Source: Heterodera schachtii
Taxonomy: Eukaryota; Nematoda; Chromadorea; Rhabditida; Heteroderidae
Direction of reading: 5' to 3'
Assembly: GCA_023374025.1 (NCBI GenBank)
Contig: SIJG01000012.1
Coordinates: 840,492-904,491, forward strand
Length of the DNA stretch: 64,000 nt
Position 1 is the first letter of the stretch; each line of letters opens with the position of its first letter. The notes below the pieces were generated by a model that was given only the letters and a program-made list of their open reading frames with translations, had not been told where the DNA came from and searched no databases. The position numbers were made by a program, and so were the translations under genes. Positions 10,833 through 20,968 of the stretch are shown piece after piece.

Positions 10833-11881
10833 AAGATGGCAATTTATCTAAGGATTAATCTATGGACATTTGTTCTCGTCTTAATATAAAGCGTGGTAAT
10901 GGCACGATTGTTCTTCATTAATAAAATGCCACTCAACTTTGGTTCACTTTTCTCCTTATGTGCAAACACAATGCATGCAGCTGTTGGAATTTACATTTTT
11001 TAAAATTTTTTTTTTGAAAATTTTGAATTAAATTTTTTATATTTGTTGCAGAATTAATTCAAAATGTATATTAGCTTAAAATAAATGGCATAGTCATATG
11101 TTCAACGCATAAATTTATGCGAATAATTTTTTTTCACCAGGCTGACAAAATTGGCGTTTCTTAAAAAAACCATCAAATAGAAAATTTTTGAAGAAAAAAA
11201 AATTCATAACTTTGCTCAAGAACATCCAATTTTTTTTTAATATCATTCTAAAGCCAAAATGATAATTAAAAAATAATTTTTAAAAAATTGAAAGCAAAAT
11301 TTATGGGTGCAAATTTTAAGACAAATTGACACAGATAATTGAAAAATCCAATTTGGGGTTTCAGAATGTTTGAGTGAACACAAAACCAAATCGTTAGCAC
11401 GGGCGGATGATACCCGGCATTTTTCTCAACCGTTTCGATTGCTGTCCAAGACTGATCAAACTAAAAACGCTCTCGAGTCTTTTGATCGAGACCCAATTCG
11501 AAATTTCGCCCGTATCTGATCGCAAATTATGCCGAAATTGTCAGTGCCAAAACGGCGCGTCCCATTGACCTCCCAGCAAATGTGAATTTGATGGCAGGGG
11601 TTTTTTGTTGCAAAAGCCAAGCCATTACTTTTCTCTCACAGCATTCCATTATCTCTTATGTGTTCCTTTATTTTGCATTGATTTTCGCCCCGCGGGGAAA
11701 TTATTTTTTTTTTTTATTAGGAACAGAATATATTTCTAATATTGTACATTTTGTCACAGTTTAAATTCAAATTTGTGTATTGTTGTGCATTGGTTGGACA
11801 CTTTGTCGCATTTTCTCATAATCATAAACGGTAAATAAGTGCTAATTAGCCTTAATAGCATTTTTTTTTTGTAAATTACAG

Positions 11882-12070
11882 TTGCTAATGGACCAAATTA
11901 ATCGTGTTGTTCGGCAGCGCCAAAATGCGGAACAAAAGCGGCAGAAAAAGGAAAAAGCGGAGAGAGCGGCACGTGCCATCGAAGAATATGAAAAGCAGTT
12001 AAAAATGGAGCGAAAAATTGAAGTGATCAACGAGAAAATCAAAAAGGAGAAAAGCAGAGGACTTTTTATG
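11882..12070 (+). CDS. Orphan coiled-coil exon, unit A
   Basis: It is a 189-bp, phase 0-0 exon with acceptor ttacag and donor gtgagtg. From the internal ATG (11888) it reads MDQINRVVRQRQNAEQKR and continues as an uninterrupted Lys/Glu/Arg/Ala-rich helix ending GLFM. Both splice sites and the protein are preserved in unit B (22603-22791) with very few changes, which argues that it is or recently was translated. I could not find its partner exons; the upstream conserved block 11400-11600 is a candidate but its frames are broken. Product unknown. Confidence 0.45.
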
Positions 12071-12607
12071 GTGAGTGAAAACAAATTAATGATTTTACTT
12101 GGCCTGGATTTTCTTCAAGAAAATCCAGGACAAATTCATGATTTTTAAATATTTTATTAAAATATTAGTGTAACAAACATTCCCTAAACTCAATTTTTTT
12201 TTCCATAGATAAAAAACTGATTAATGAGCTTAAGACTATTGCTAATTGAATTAAGTAGGTATGGGTTCTGATTCCTGTAAGGGTCGAAAATTTTTTGTTT
12301 CCCTTTTATTTTCATTTATTTTTGGTCTGGCACTAACTTCTTATTTTGCCAAGCTTTGCTTTTTAATCCTCGTGAATATCTGAAATCTAATCTGAAAATG
12401 ATGATGAGTCGTGCATTGTCATCATGAAAATTAATTTTTTAAATTTATTATAAATAAATTATAAAAAACTGACAGTAATTTTCTTGTTCATTAATGAATT
12501 AACTTTAAAACCCGCGCTTTGTTTTTAAATTCATTTATCTTTGAAAATTTTACATTTTTTTTTTTGTTTAAATTTTATAAAATCTAAGTCCTTTCGGGTC
12601 TTGTACC

Positions 12608-12911
12608 GTTTCGGCGCCAGTCCAAGTTTTTGGACAATAAATTGTTTCATTGTCAATCAAATCCAACAAAATCTTGGTATCATATGAATGCTTCGCGATT
12701 ATACAATTACAAAAAAAAAAGTTATACATGAAAATTGAAAAAAGGTGAAAATTTTCAAGTTTTTCAAAATAAATTTTTTACAGGCTAAAAAATCTTTCCA
12801 CTTTTTGTAATGCTAATCGAGCATGTGAAGGGTTTCGAATGAACCAAGATTGTTTGATTTGGTTGATAATGAAAAAAGTTATAGTCCAAAAACTTATGCT
12901 GGCGCCGAAAC
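12608..12911. mobile_element. Inverted-repeat MITE (GACCAAATCCAACA family)
   Basis: The arms run from gtttcggcgccag (12608) to ctggcgccgaaac (ending 12911), about 90 bp each, with the family words 'tcaatcaaatccaacaaaatcttggtat' (left) and 'accaagattgtttgatttggttg' (right). It is absent from the corresponding part of unit B, so it inserted after the duplication or was lost there. Confidence 0.6.
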
Positions 12912-13078
12912 GGCGGCTCCTAAACGGTCCTATCCCGTCATTTCTTTTATTTTTTGCCTTTTTACTTTATTATCAACTGGAATTTTTTGCTGGACCTGCG
13001 TTTCCCTAATTTTTTGTAAGAAAATTGAGGCCAAAGCCATGATACCCAGGGCCTAGCACACAACAAAAAAACGAATTT

Positions 13079-13892
13079 GGCCCCGGGTGTTTTTGATGTC
13101 CCTGATCACGAATCTGTCAACTATTTTGACCAATTCCTATTTCTTAACCAAAATTTGAATGAAAAAATCATAAATCAAAAAAAAAATTCAAATTTGATTT
13201 TGTTCAAGTTCGGGTTCAGGATTAGAAATTGGTCAAAATAAATATAAATTTTTCTTTGTAGACCAAATCCAACATTGTTGATGTTGTTCGAAAGCTTAAT
13301 CTATTTAGAAGCTTTTCTAAGCTATTTCTTCGCGATTAGAAAATTACCAAAAAAGTTATACATGAAAATTTCGAAAAGTCAAAATTTTGAAGTTTTTTCT
13401 TAATAAAAATTTTAGTCTTGAAAAATCTATCCGCTTTTTGTAAGGCTAAAAGAGCATGATAAGAACTTTCGAATATACCCTGAGGCCCCGGGTGTTTTTG
13501 ATGTCCCTGATCACGAATCTGTCAACTATTTTGACCAATTCCTATTTCTTAACCAAAATTTGAATGAAAAATCATAAATCAAAAAAAAATTCAAATTTTG
13601 ATTTTTGTTCAAGTTCGGGTTCGGGATTAGAAATTGGTCAAAATAAATATAACTTTTTTCTTTGTAGACCAAATCCAACATTGTTGATGTTGTTCGAAAG
13701 CTTAATCTATTTAGAAGCTTTTTCTAAGCTATTTCTTCGCGATTAGAGAATTACCAAAAAAGTTATACATGAAAATTTCGAAAAGTCAAAATTTTTGAAG
13801 TTTTTTCTTAATAAAAATTTTTAGTCTTGAAAAATCTATCCGCTTTTTGTAAGGCTAAAAGAGCATGATAAGAGCTTTCGAATAATACCTAG
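13079..13892. repeat. Tandem duplication of a ~405 bp unit containing half a MITE
   Basis: Two head-to-tail copies start at ggccccgggtg (13079 and 13484) and are nearly identical; the second diverges around 13890. Each carries 'gaccaaatccaacattgttgatgttgttcgaaagc', one arm of the MITE family; the opposing arm follows only the second copy (to about 13960, ending 'ctggcgccgaaacg'). No gene. The rest of 12071-15053 is AT-rich duplicated flank without a supported gene. Confidence 0.75.
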
Positions 13893-15053
13893 ATTGTTTG
13901 ATTTGGGTGGCAAAGAAAAAAGTTCAAGTCGAAAAACGAGCTGGCGCCGAAACGCCGGCGCCGAAACGCGTGGGTCTCATATATTTATGCATTTTTTGCA
14001 AATTTTTTGAGTCTGAAAAATATACTTTAAAAAAAAATAATTTTTCGTTTCTGTCAGTTTGGCACTGCACTCTCATTTTGCCATTCTTTGTGCTCTCTGA
14101 TTCGTCTGAGTGTTTATATTAACACCAAAATCATTAAAACCAAACTCAAATATCTAATCAAATTCACTACATAAGACACTGCTATGAGTAAGTGTGCCTT
14201 GGCATCATTAACTAACTCATTAATTGTCTAATTACTCGACAAGTGCCTTGTCATCATTAACTAACTCATTAACTGCCTAATTACACGGTTAATTCGAATA
14301 TGTCTTCAATCAAAAATTCAGCACTTTGTCTTTGTCTTATCCCCTTTCCCACATGTCTTATCCCCTTTCCCACAATTTGTTCACATATCCGGCTGTCGAA
14401 CTCTGTCACTCCTTTCCAGCGTACTTTGGCACTTTCTTCTTGCTGATTGTGCTGGCGGCGCATTTCGGAAAGATATTTGAAATTAAGTGAACGGATTAAA
14501 AATTATTTGTGAGTTAGGCATATTACAAATTGTATAAATAGGCCACATTCTTTTTCAAATCTCTTTTCTTTTACTGTTAATGGCATGCCATTTTTTATTA
14601 TTAGTCTCTTATCCCAATTGCTCAAAATCATCACCGTTTTTTGAATCAACTCAGACACATTTTTTATTTAAATTTTCCTCAATTTCTGTTTAATTGACAT
14701 TTATTTGTCTCGTTCGAATGCCTCATTTCATTTCCCACTTAATTTGCTCAACATCATTAAATCTTCACTCTTTTTTTTCAAACAAAATTTTTTTTTGACT
14801 TACTATGAAAATATGTGCCTCGGCATTTATGAAATTTTTAAAATCCGGAAATTTGATTGGGCATTTTTGCCATCGACCTTTTTATAAGTATTAAATTCAT
14901 TAATTTAAACCGTTTTTTTAAACTTGAAATGCTGGGGTTCTCTCTGATCACATTTTCACTAATGATCTCTGATCATTTTTCGTTAGCCAATACAATTTTT
15001 AATAAACTTATTTAAAATAGATTTTATATTTTTTTTTCTCAAAAATCCAACCA

Positions 15054-18000
15054 ATGCAATCTGGCGGAGATTTACCGGACAAGGAAACCCCTTGTGGTTC
15101 CACTGATTGCAGCATAAAATACCGAAAACTTAGTGAACAGCACAAAATGATCTATGATAAATACGAAAAGGAATACAATGAAAATCAAGAGAAGGTGAAT
15201 TAAAGCATTTTTTCTTATTACAATCAATTTTTTTAAAAATTAAATTGAATTTTTAACAATTTGCAGGACACTCAACTCAAAACATCGGCAAACGAATTGG
15301 CACAAATTAAAAGAAAAATCGAAGTGGAGAGCAAAGAGAAGAACGAATTGGTGGCCAAGAACATTCAATTGGAGGCAGAGAAGAGTCAATTGGAGTCCGA
15401 CAAAAAACAACTGAATGCCGAAAAAAACAAAAACAAAGCGGATTTTGCGAAAGTTCAAGCGGAGCTTGACCAAATGCGCAAACAGAAGGAAGAAGCGGAA
15501 GAGAAGAACATCGTCTTGAAAGAGACAGTCAAAGAATTGATCAACCAAGGCACCATCAGTGCCGGCGTTTATGACGATCAGCATGCGCAGCGATCAGAAA
15601 CGGTGAGAAAAGCTCAAATTGTGCTTGGCGATGGGCTGAAAGGGGTGGGTGGGGCTGGGGCTGGGGCTGGAGAAAAATGGTCCAAAATTTTGAATTTAAT
15701 TGGTCAGGTTACTGTAGCCACATATACAGTATACAAATGAAAATTTTCCGAATCAAAAAATGGGATTAATTCTTATTAAATTTATAGCTAAATTTATACT
15801 AAATTAGGGCTGGAGGTGTTGTGCAAATTTTCGAATTTAATTTGTCAGGTTACTGTAGCCACACATACTGTGTCCCAATGAAAATTTTTCGAGTTAAAAT
15901 TGAAATAATTATTTTAATACATATTTATAAGCATAGGTATGTATTTGTACTTCACGCATTTATTATATTTTCTTCATTTTTTTAATTTAAGGTGCTCGGC
16001 CTTGTTCACGTTCCGCCGCCGGCTCTGACTGACAGTGCGTCTTCATCACCATCAAATGAACAAAACGAAGAAGCGGGGGATGAATTGGCAAAATTGGCAC
16101 CAAACAGTGAAGAAACGAAAAAAATTGGTTGGATTAAGCAAAATTTAATTTAAATTTTATATTTTTCAATAATTTTTTCAAAACAATTTCAGATCAACAA
16201 ATCACTTTGGAACAAGAACTTGCAATGGTTGAGGAAGCGGAAAAATTGAAAGCCAAGGGCCAGCAGCAGCAGCAGCGCGTGGGCACTGCTGAGGATAAGT
16301 CAGGTAGATATCCTCATTATTTTTGCTTTTCATAAGAATGGTTTACTTCAGTTGGGCCCTCAGGGTTGGGGGCCCCAGCATGTTGTTGGCTATAAATGTT
16401 TTCTTTGTCATCAAAATCCAAGAAATCTTGGTATTATTTGAAAGCTTACATGTTTAGAAGCTTTAATAGCTAAAAGAGCATGTAAAGAACTTTCGAATGG
16501 TACCAACAAAGTTGAATTTGGATGGCAAAGAAAAAAGTTGTAGCCAAAAATATGCTGGGGCCAAACTGACGGATTCCGTGTCACATAGCCCATATTGTTT
16601 GGTGTATTAATCCGTTTTTTGGGCGGCATTTGCCGGGTTTAAAAAATCCTAAATTTTTTGCCGATATCATTTTTTTATAACGTTTTCTTCATGCGTTTAT
16701 TTCATTAAGCTTTAGTCGAATACGAAGAAGTCAAGGGAAAGGAAATTGGGCGACAAAAGTGTGGCGACGAAACAGTGGACAATGAGTGAGTGATTAAATA
16801 AAATATATTGAATAAAATTAATTAAAAACCCGAGTCGAAACTACGTATTTTTTTGTTGCTAAACTTCCATTATTTATTTGAAAACTTGTAGGAAATTACC
16901 ATCGGCAACGGACAGTGACGGCATCGACGCATCGGCAATGGCAAAATCCGTTGACGACCAGCGACAGTTGAAGGAGGAAGACGGACGGTAATTAGCAAAA
17001 ATTAAATTTAATCACGAATAATTGTAAAATCCAGATTTCATAACAAATTTATTTATTTGAAAACTTGTAGGAAATTGCCATCGGCAACGAACAATGCCGG
17101 CATCGACGCACCGGCACTGGCAAAATCCGTTGACGACCGGCAACAGTTGAAGGAGGAAGACGGACGGTAATTAGCAAAAATTAATTCCTTTTTAATTCTA
17201 TTACCAAAACACAATTTTTATCAAATTGCGGACGGTAATTAGTGGGGCTACGTTTTCAAAATTTAGTACCGCAGATGAATATGGACAGGAAAATCAGCAG
17301 CAGGAGAAGGGAGAGAAGGACACGGAGGAGAGCAACAAGTAAAAAATAATAAATATTGAATTAAAAATAAATGAAAAATTCATTCAAATTTTTTGTAAAA
17401 TTTTTGCTCATTATTTGTAAGAAATTTGCCGACATCGGACGACAGTGGCAATCCGCTCAAATGTTCTGAGGAAAAGCAAAAACAGCAGCAGATGGATGAA
17501 GGAGAAGAGAAGGAAGTGGAGGAGGAAAGCGATGGGTAAAAAATAATAATTTAATATTTAACAAAAAAAAAAAATAAAGAAAAATTCATTCAAATTTTTT
17601 GTAAAATCTTTTTTAATTATTTGTAGCAAAATCAAAATGCCGACATCGGTTGACATTGGCAATCAGCCCAAACACAAATCGGAGGGCATCCTCCAGAAAC
17701 AGCAGCTGAAGGAAGGAGAGAAGGAAGCGGAGCAGAAAAAAGAGTAAAATAAAAATTAAATATTTAATAAAAAAATAAATACAAGAAAAATTCATTCAAA
17801 TTTTTTGTAAAATTTTTTTAATATTGTAGCAAAATGCCGGCATCGGCGGCGGTTGACAGTGGCAATCCGCTCAAACATCAGCAAAAGGATGAAGCGAAGA
17901 CGAAGAATGGAGGAGGGTAATAAGCACAATAATATATAAAATTAAATACCTAAACTGAATAATATTTTTATTTTTGCAATTAAAAATTTCTCAAAACTTT

Positions 18001-18566
18001 AATCAACATAGAAAGGGTAATTTTCGATTTCAAAATTATCAAAAACAAATATAATTAAATAAAATTTTATATGTATAATTTTTGCCAAATAATTTTCAGT
18101 TCAAAAGAAGGCTATGAACAGAACGAACATCAGCAGCTGAAGAAAACAGAAGAGAAGCAAGAGGAGGAGGAAAGCGATGGGTAAACAAAAAATTAATAAT
18201 AAAATATGAAAAAGTAAATTATTTATTTATTATAATAATACCATTTTTGTTAAATGCACTTTGGCATATAATTTATAGGCAAATGCCGGTGCCAACCGAC
18301 GAACACGCCCATCGTCAGCGGCATGAGGAGAGCGAAGTGTAAGAAATGGAATTAATAATTAATTAATTAATTTTCACCCAATTAGCCAACAGCCAATTGT
18401 CATTGTGCATGCTCAAATGGTGGCACAATCAGCTGCTGCTGCTGCAGCACAAGAAGAAGCAGGACAGTCGAAAGGGTGGTTCTTTCGCTTTCCTTCTTGT
18501 GTTAAGAAGACGCCAAATGAACAACATAAAAAGTCTCCGCCATATAGTGCCGCCGGGAAGAAATAA
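15054..18566 (+). CDS. Intact modular coiled-coil protein (gene A), family not recognised
   Basis: There are fourteen exons with fully consistent phases: 15054-15194, 15267-15602, 15992-16127, 16193-16303, 16710-16785, 16892-16987, 17071-17166, 17267-17338, 17422-17535, 17627-17743, 17830-17916, 18100-18180, 18279-18338, 18386-18566; about 567 residues. Exon 1 has CGSTDC and a short helix. Exon 2 is a 112-codon Lys/Glu/Asn-rich coiled coil (ELAQIKRKIEVESKEKNELV…). The middle and C-terminal parts are acidic, Gln-rich low-complexity modules of the type K-(L/M)-P-(A/T)-(S/A)…D-x-G…EEE-x-G, one per exon. The last exon contains QPIVIVHAQMVAQS, an Ala run and a basic end. There is no signal peptide or membrane helix, so a cytoplasmic or nuclear scaffold-like protein is likely. 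AATAAA follows at 18786. Function unknown. Confidence 0.75.
15641..15672 (+). promoter_or_regulatory. G-quadruplex-capable G-rich run in intron 2 of gene A
   Basis: Immediately inside the intron, about 40 bases after the exon 2 donor, the sense strand reads aggggtgggtggggctgggg and continues with two more ctgg(gg) units, enough for four or more G tracts. Genes B and C have G-rich sequence at the same place (25986-25997; 31974-31992). This could act as an intronic splicing element in the RNA. Confidence 0.4.
16371..16562. mobile_element. Compact MITE in intron 4 of gene A
   Basis: It starts ggccccagcatgttgttggc and ends with the reverse complement form gccaaaaatatgctggggcc at 16562, about 190 bp in all. 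Family words 'ttctttgtcatcaaaatccaa' and 'ggatggcaaagaaaaaagtt' face each other. It is missing from the same intron of gene B. Confidence 0.65.
16892..18338 (+). repeat. Array of duplicated phase 2-2 exons in gene A
   Basis: Eight successive exons of 96, 96, 72, 114, 117, 87, 81 and 60 bp all start and end in phase 2 and are multiples of 3, so any can be gained or lost without frame damage. The two 96-bp exons are near copies (KLPSATDSDGIDA vs KLPSATNNAGIDA; both end QLKEEDGR), and their introns are also similar (gtaattagcaaaaattaa). The 114-, 117- and 87-bp exons share KMP/NLP-T/A-S…D-x-GN. Acceptors share 'caaattttttgtaaaat…ttgtag'. The array has grown by tandem duplication of exon plus intron. 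Confidence 0.8.
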
Positions 18567-18785
18567 AAATGCCACCGCTCAATTTTTGTCTCTTGTTATC
18601 TTAATTGCTTTTGTTTGGATTTGTTTAATCTTAACTTATTTTATCTTTTTAATTGTGTCTTTTCTTAACTTAATCGATTTTGTTTGGCCTTTTTCTATTT
18701 TTGTCTCATTTTTACAAATCATTTTTTCATCTTCGATCACTACTCATTTTGTTTTATTGAATTCGATTTGCTTTTTTGCTACATC

Positions 18786-18791
18786 AATAAA
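18786..18791 (+). other. Poly(A) signal of gene A
   Basis: AATAAA (followed by a second overlapping AATAAA) lies in 'acatcaataaataaatcgag', conserved after gene B at 28604. The 18567-18785 stretch is a T-rich 3' UTR. Confidence 0.5.
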
Positions 18792-19149
18792 TAAATCGAG
18801 AAAAAAAGTTTTGTTTTGAATGATATGTGAACAACAAACTTACAGAGCAATCCATTTGTATTATTTTTGATTTTTAAGGACCTTGAATTTTCTAATTTTA
18901 TTAAATTTTTTAAACATTTCTAAAAAACTGTACACTGAAGAATTTTCAACTGACATATTTCTTTGTGCCATTTTAATGGTTTTTGATAAAGTTTATGGTA
19001 TATTATCAAAAATACTTGGCCCAAAAATTAAGAAAAACAGGAATCAAAAAAATTAACAAAAACCCCAAAAAAGCGAAAAAGCGAAATTTTTTTTCCAAAA
19101 ATTATATGAATTTGAAGGACTCAAAAAATTCAGCTTTTAATGCTTAACT

Positions 19150-19650
19150 GTTCTGGGGCCTTTCAGAATTACGAACGACAAACAACAAAAATATGTCGTT
19201 ACGACAAAAAATATATCGTTTGTCGTCCAAATTTATCGTTTTGCCATTTATCGTTTGTCTCTGTCGTCCGAATTGTCGTCCAATCAGAATTACCAAAAAA
19301 GCATAGATAATGAAAATCTGAGATCGGATTCATGATCAGCGACTAATTTATCCCTAGGAAGATAATTTTAACATGAAATAAAATTTTTTGGATGAAAATT
19401 ATGTGGTGTCTTTTTGGGACACTTCTCAGACGACAAATTTGAGGGGTGGTGTTGAGCGCCCCCCAAATATTTGGCGTTTGTCGTCTAAAATTTGACGTTT
19501 GTCGTAAAACCAATCAGAATTTTAGAGACAAACGACAAACGCCTAATTTTAGACGACAAACGACAAATTTCGCGAGACATCGACAAACGACAAAATTTTT
19601 AATTCTGATTGATGATAAACGACAAACGGCGTATACTAACGACAAATATA
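19150..19650. repeat. Iterated CGACAAA(C) motif cluster with inverted blocks
   Basis: About 20 copies of acgacaaac / gtttgtcgt and variants are packed in two blocks (19168-19285 and 19425-19645) in both orientations. 'tcagaatta' or 'tctgatt' words recur at the block edges, and an ordinary 150-bp spacer separates them. The open frames through it (Arg/Gln/Thr-rich) only translate the repeat. It may be a MITE with sub-terminal repeats that act as transposase sites. The remainder of 18830-20200 has no gene; 19920-20010 resembles the gcgccg-containing repeat at 8.4 and 30.3 kb. Confidence 0.6.
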
Positions 19651-20209
19651 TTATTGTTTTGGGTTTTTTTTTAATTTTTTTCTTATGCCATATAGTCATA
19701 AAGCTTTCTATGTAGTATTTTTAGTAATTTTCATAATAATAATTTTATTTGCATTTTTAGAAAATTATTGTTTATTTTTTCCGTTTTAAATTAAAAATTT
19801 ATTATATTAAAATATTATTATGGCAAAAAAAGACAATTTCGTGAATAAAGTATATAAATAGAAATATTGGATTTTATTTTAAAAAAAGAACAAAAATTTC
19901 AGGTTACCTTTTTTGTTTTCGAAACATCTTTTTTCGCGGTACACTTTTTCAAAAAACTTTTAGGAGAAAGGGGTCCGGCGATGCAGATAGGCAGCGCAGG
20001 CGAAATTTAAAATTTAAAAAAGAAACTGTCAACCGGCATCGAACTCATGACAAAAAGTAATGTCAAGATTGATGAATTAACCACTACACCACACTATACA
20101 TGAATAAACAAAAGCAAATTGTTATTTAATCAAAATTGAGTTAAAAATTTCTAAATTTTGTGCAAATTTTTTGCTTTTTCTCCCACGAAAATGCCATTGT
20201 TTATTTCAG

Positions 20210-20968
20210 TGTTATTTCTGATGGCACTCAAAGGCAATGCCAGTCAATGGCACTGGATCAATTATTACAATGTGTTGTGCAACATTCCAATGTTTATGCC
20301 CTCTGCATTGAACCCAATTTTCTCAATTTGCATTATAAAAAGCTATCGAAATGCTTTTGCAAAGGACGCGCTGAAAATTGGTAAATTTCAGGAAATACCG
20401 TATTTCCTCCATTATAAGCCGCCTCTCGATTAGAAGCCCTACTCCTCCTCGAATATAAGCCCCCTCTTGAGGGGGTTGAATAATAGAAGCCTCGGTGCTT
20501 ATAACCGAGGAAGTACGGTTACGGTATTTATTCATTAAAAACTATTGTAAAGATTTAAAATTGAATTAAACAAAAATTAACACCATTTTTTTTTGTTTTG
20601 AAATGGTTTTTAGACTTACAATTAGCCAATTTTTTGATTTTTTTCAGAAATTATTCGCTAAAGCAATGCACACAGGAAATTAATCCTCTGTAAATTTTCC
20701 GGTTTTTATGATATGTCCCTTTTTTTATTAAGCAAAAGGTTTCAAAAATTTGATTATTCGGCAACAAAATGTGCAACCGGTGGCTGAGAATGGTGCAATC
20801 GTTCCTTCTAAAACTAATAAAATTTACAATTATAATTTGAAAACCAAGCTTAGGTGTCAACAGATATATTCATCATGGAAAGCAATTAATTTTGAAAAAC
20901 AGCCATTAAGAAAAATGGAGTGCAAATATATGAAAAAGAAAATAAGGTATAACGAAATGTATATATAA
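20210..20968 (+). pseudogene. 3' fragment of a serpentine receptor (TM6/7 and tail)
   Basis: Two exons splice in phase: 20210-20380 (acceptor tttcag, donor gtaaat) and 20733-20968 (stop TAA). The first encodes a helix, then WINYYNVLCNIPMFMPS and a final helix with NPIFSICIIKSYRNAF, i.e. the TM7 NPxx(Y) region and the start of helix 8 of a rhodopsin-like or nematode serpentine receptor. The second is a basic cytoplasmic tail. No exons for TM1-5 are visible upstream, where only repeats lie, so this is probably a truncated gene left at the edge of the duplication. It differs from the Srt gene at 3086. Confidence 0.6.
20395..20528. mobile_element. Small palindromic MITE-like repeat in the receptor intron
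   Basis: The ends ataccgtatttcctc and gaggaagtacggttacggtat are inverted, with internal 'cgaatataagccccctc' / 'gggggttgaataatagaagc' words. A relative with ends ttcttgaaatacagcccc / ggggttatatttcaagaa lies at 58445-58540. Confidence 0.5.

Larger units (their letters stand above)
10480..18830 (+). repeat. Segmental duplication, unit A
   Basis: This unit is repeated in the same orientation at about 20980-28650. Matching landmarks in order: a hydrophobic segment (about 10650-11080 vs 21060-21520), the block with 'gcacgggcggatgatacccggcat' (11398 vs 22109), an orphan coiled-coil exon (11882 vs 22603), an upstream block with 'aagtgtgcctt…catcattaactaactca' (14190 vs 24560), and the multi-exon coiled-coil gene (15054-18566 vs 25419-28405). 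The spacing between landmarks drifts from about 9.8 to 10.7 kb because each unit received different insertions. Confidence 0.8.

Noticed and set aside
18001..18030. Possible 5-bp micro-exon (AAAGG) between exons 11 and 12 of gene A
   Set aside because: Including it shifts the phase and breaks exon 12; direct joining of exons 11 and 12 keeps the frame. The bases are simply conserved in both copies.
19446..19715. Arg/Gln/Thr-rich open frames on both strands
   Set aside because: Translation of the CGACAAAC repeat; composition and period follow the DNA repeat.
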